From contig NZ_CP108518.1 of assembly GCF_035989885.1 (NCBI RefSeq), positions 5,013,001 through 5,077,000 of the forward strand: a DNA stretch of 64,000 nt, in the 5' to 3' direction. Below, one piece after another: positions 63,785-64,000 of the stretch (its first letter is position 1; every line of letters begins with the position of its first letter). The stretch is from Streptomyces sp. NBC_01232. GTDB lineage: Bacteria; Actinomycetota; Actinomycetes; Streptomycetales; Streptomycetaceae. The notes beneath the pieces were generated by a model. It saw only the letters and a list, made by a program, of their open reading frames with translations, was not told the origin of the DNA and did not search any database. The position numbers and the translations under genes are program-made.

Positions 63785-64000
63785 CCGAGGCCGGAGAGAA
63801 CGCAGGCGCGGGGGAGACCAGGCGTGTCCGGGTGGTGCTCGTCGACGACCACCGGATGTTCCGTACGGGAGTGCAGGCCGAGATCGGCGAGACCGAACGC
63901 ACGGGCGTCGAGGTCGTCGGGGAGGCGGCCGACGTCGACCAGGCCGTCACCGTCATCACCGCGACCCGGCCCGAGGTGGTCCTGCTCGACGTGCACCTGC
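63781..64000 (+). CDS. NarL/LuxR-type response regulator, N-terminal part
   Basis: The window ends inside this gene. The visible 73 residues hold the receiver start (VRVVLVDDHRMFRTGVQAEI) and the phospho-Asp block PEVVLLDVHL. ATG overlaps the kinase stop, so both are translationally coupled. By analogy to LiaR/VraR it should bind promoters such as the divergent PspC gene. Confidence 0.9.
   Translation, partial: MTEAGENAGAGETRRVRVVLVDDHRMFRTGVQAEIGETERTGVEVVGEAADVDQAVTVITATRPEVVLLDVHL

Overview
The window is a high-GC actinobacterial chromosome segment, almost certainly Streptomyces. It carries whiD and bldM back to back with a textbook sigma-BldN promoter, many GTG starts, one TTA codon in the whole set of genes, tandem CIRCE operators before groES-groEL1, and a cluster of membrane Ser/Thr kinases. 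Most of it is core chromosome. The order truA, rplM-rpsI-glmM, coaA, glmS, acpS, NAD(P)HX repair, alr, tsaE, tsaB, rimI, tsaD, groES-groEL1, whiB-like, sigD, guaB, guaB3, ChoD-like oxidase, guaA matches what I recall of the Mycobacterium tuberculosis rplM-guaA interval. No biosynthetic cluster, prophage, CRISPR array, rRNA or tRNA is visible.

Layout. 1-6082: end of truA, an ABC-F ATPase, a GT87-type mannosyltransferase, ribosomal proteins L13 and S9, and glmM. 6094-11192: a DUF389 membrane protein, coaA, a lipoprotein and glmS. 11217-15988: acpS, NAD(P)HX epimerase/dehydratase, alr, an alpha/beta hydrolase and tsaE. 16104-19602: a small protein, a degenerate L,D-transpeptidase, and the coupled tsaB-rimI-tsaD-hypothetical operon (t6A modification plus N-acetylation). 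19742-26206: a THUMP-like methyltransferase, two coupled polysaccharide deacetylase lipoproteins, a TPR-like protein and a RodA/FtsW-type membrane protein. 26194-27557: a decayed patch with the C-terminal half of a LytR-CpsA-Psr protein joined to the first 19 codons of a response regulator, followed by GC-rich direct and inverted repeats. 28148-30420: groES-groEL1 under two CIRCE sites. 30436-33721: NTF2-like, SDR, MOSC and LysR genes. 33875-39194: whiD, bldM, sigD, guaB, guaB3. 39275-43038: a membrane protein, a nucleotide-sugar dehydrogenase lacking its catalytic Cys, and glpD. 43200-50224: three Ser/Thr kinase-type membrane receptors, the middle one a pseudokinase. 50318-58985: aldehyde dehydrogenase, GMC oxidase, a sortase-anchored surface protein, chorismate mutase, guaA, and an aldolase-fold protein without zinc ligands. 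59088-64000: membrane proteins, DoxX, and a PspC/LiaF-like protein divergent from a PspC-fused histidine kinase and the start of its response regulator.

The most interesting signals are these. Chorismate mutase has an apparent attenuator: a leaderless 22-codon leader peptide with rare Phe and Tyr codons, a 14-bp terminator hairpin and competing pairings. At least fifteen genes have a -10 hexamer 6-8 nt before the start codon, which implies widespread leaderless mRNA. Four proteins keep a recognisable enzyme fold but have lost catalytic residues. A perfect sigma-R-type promoter precedes guaB. A deletion scar lies next to a repeat cluster.
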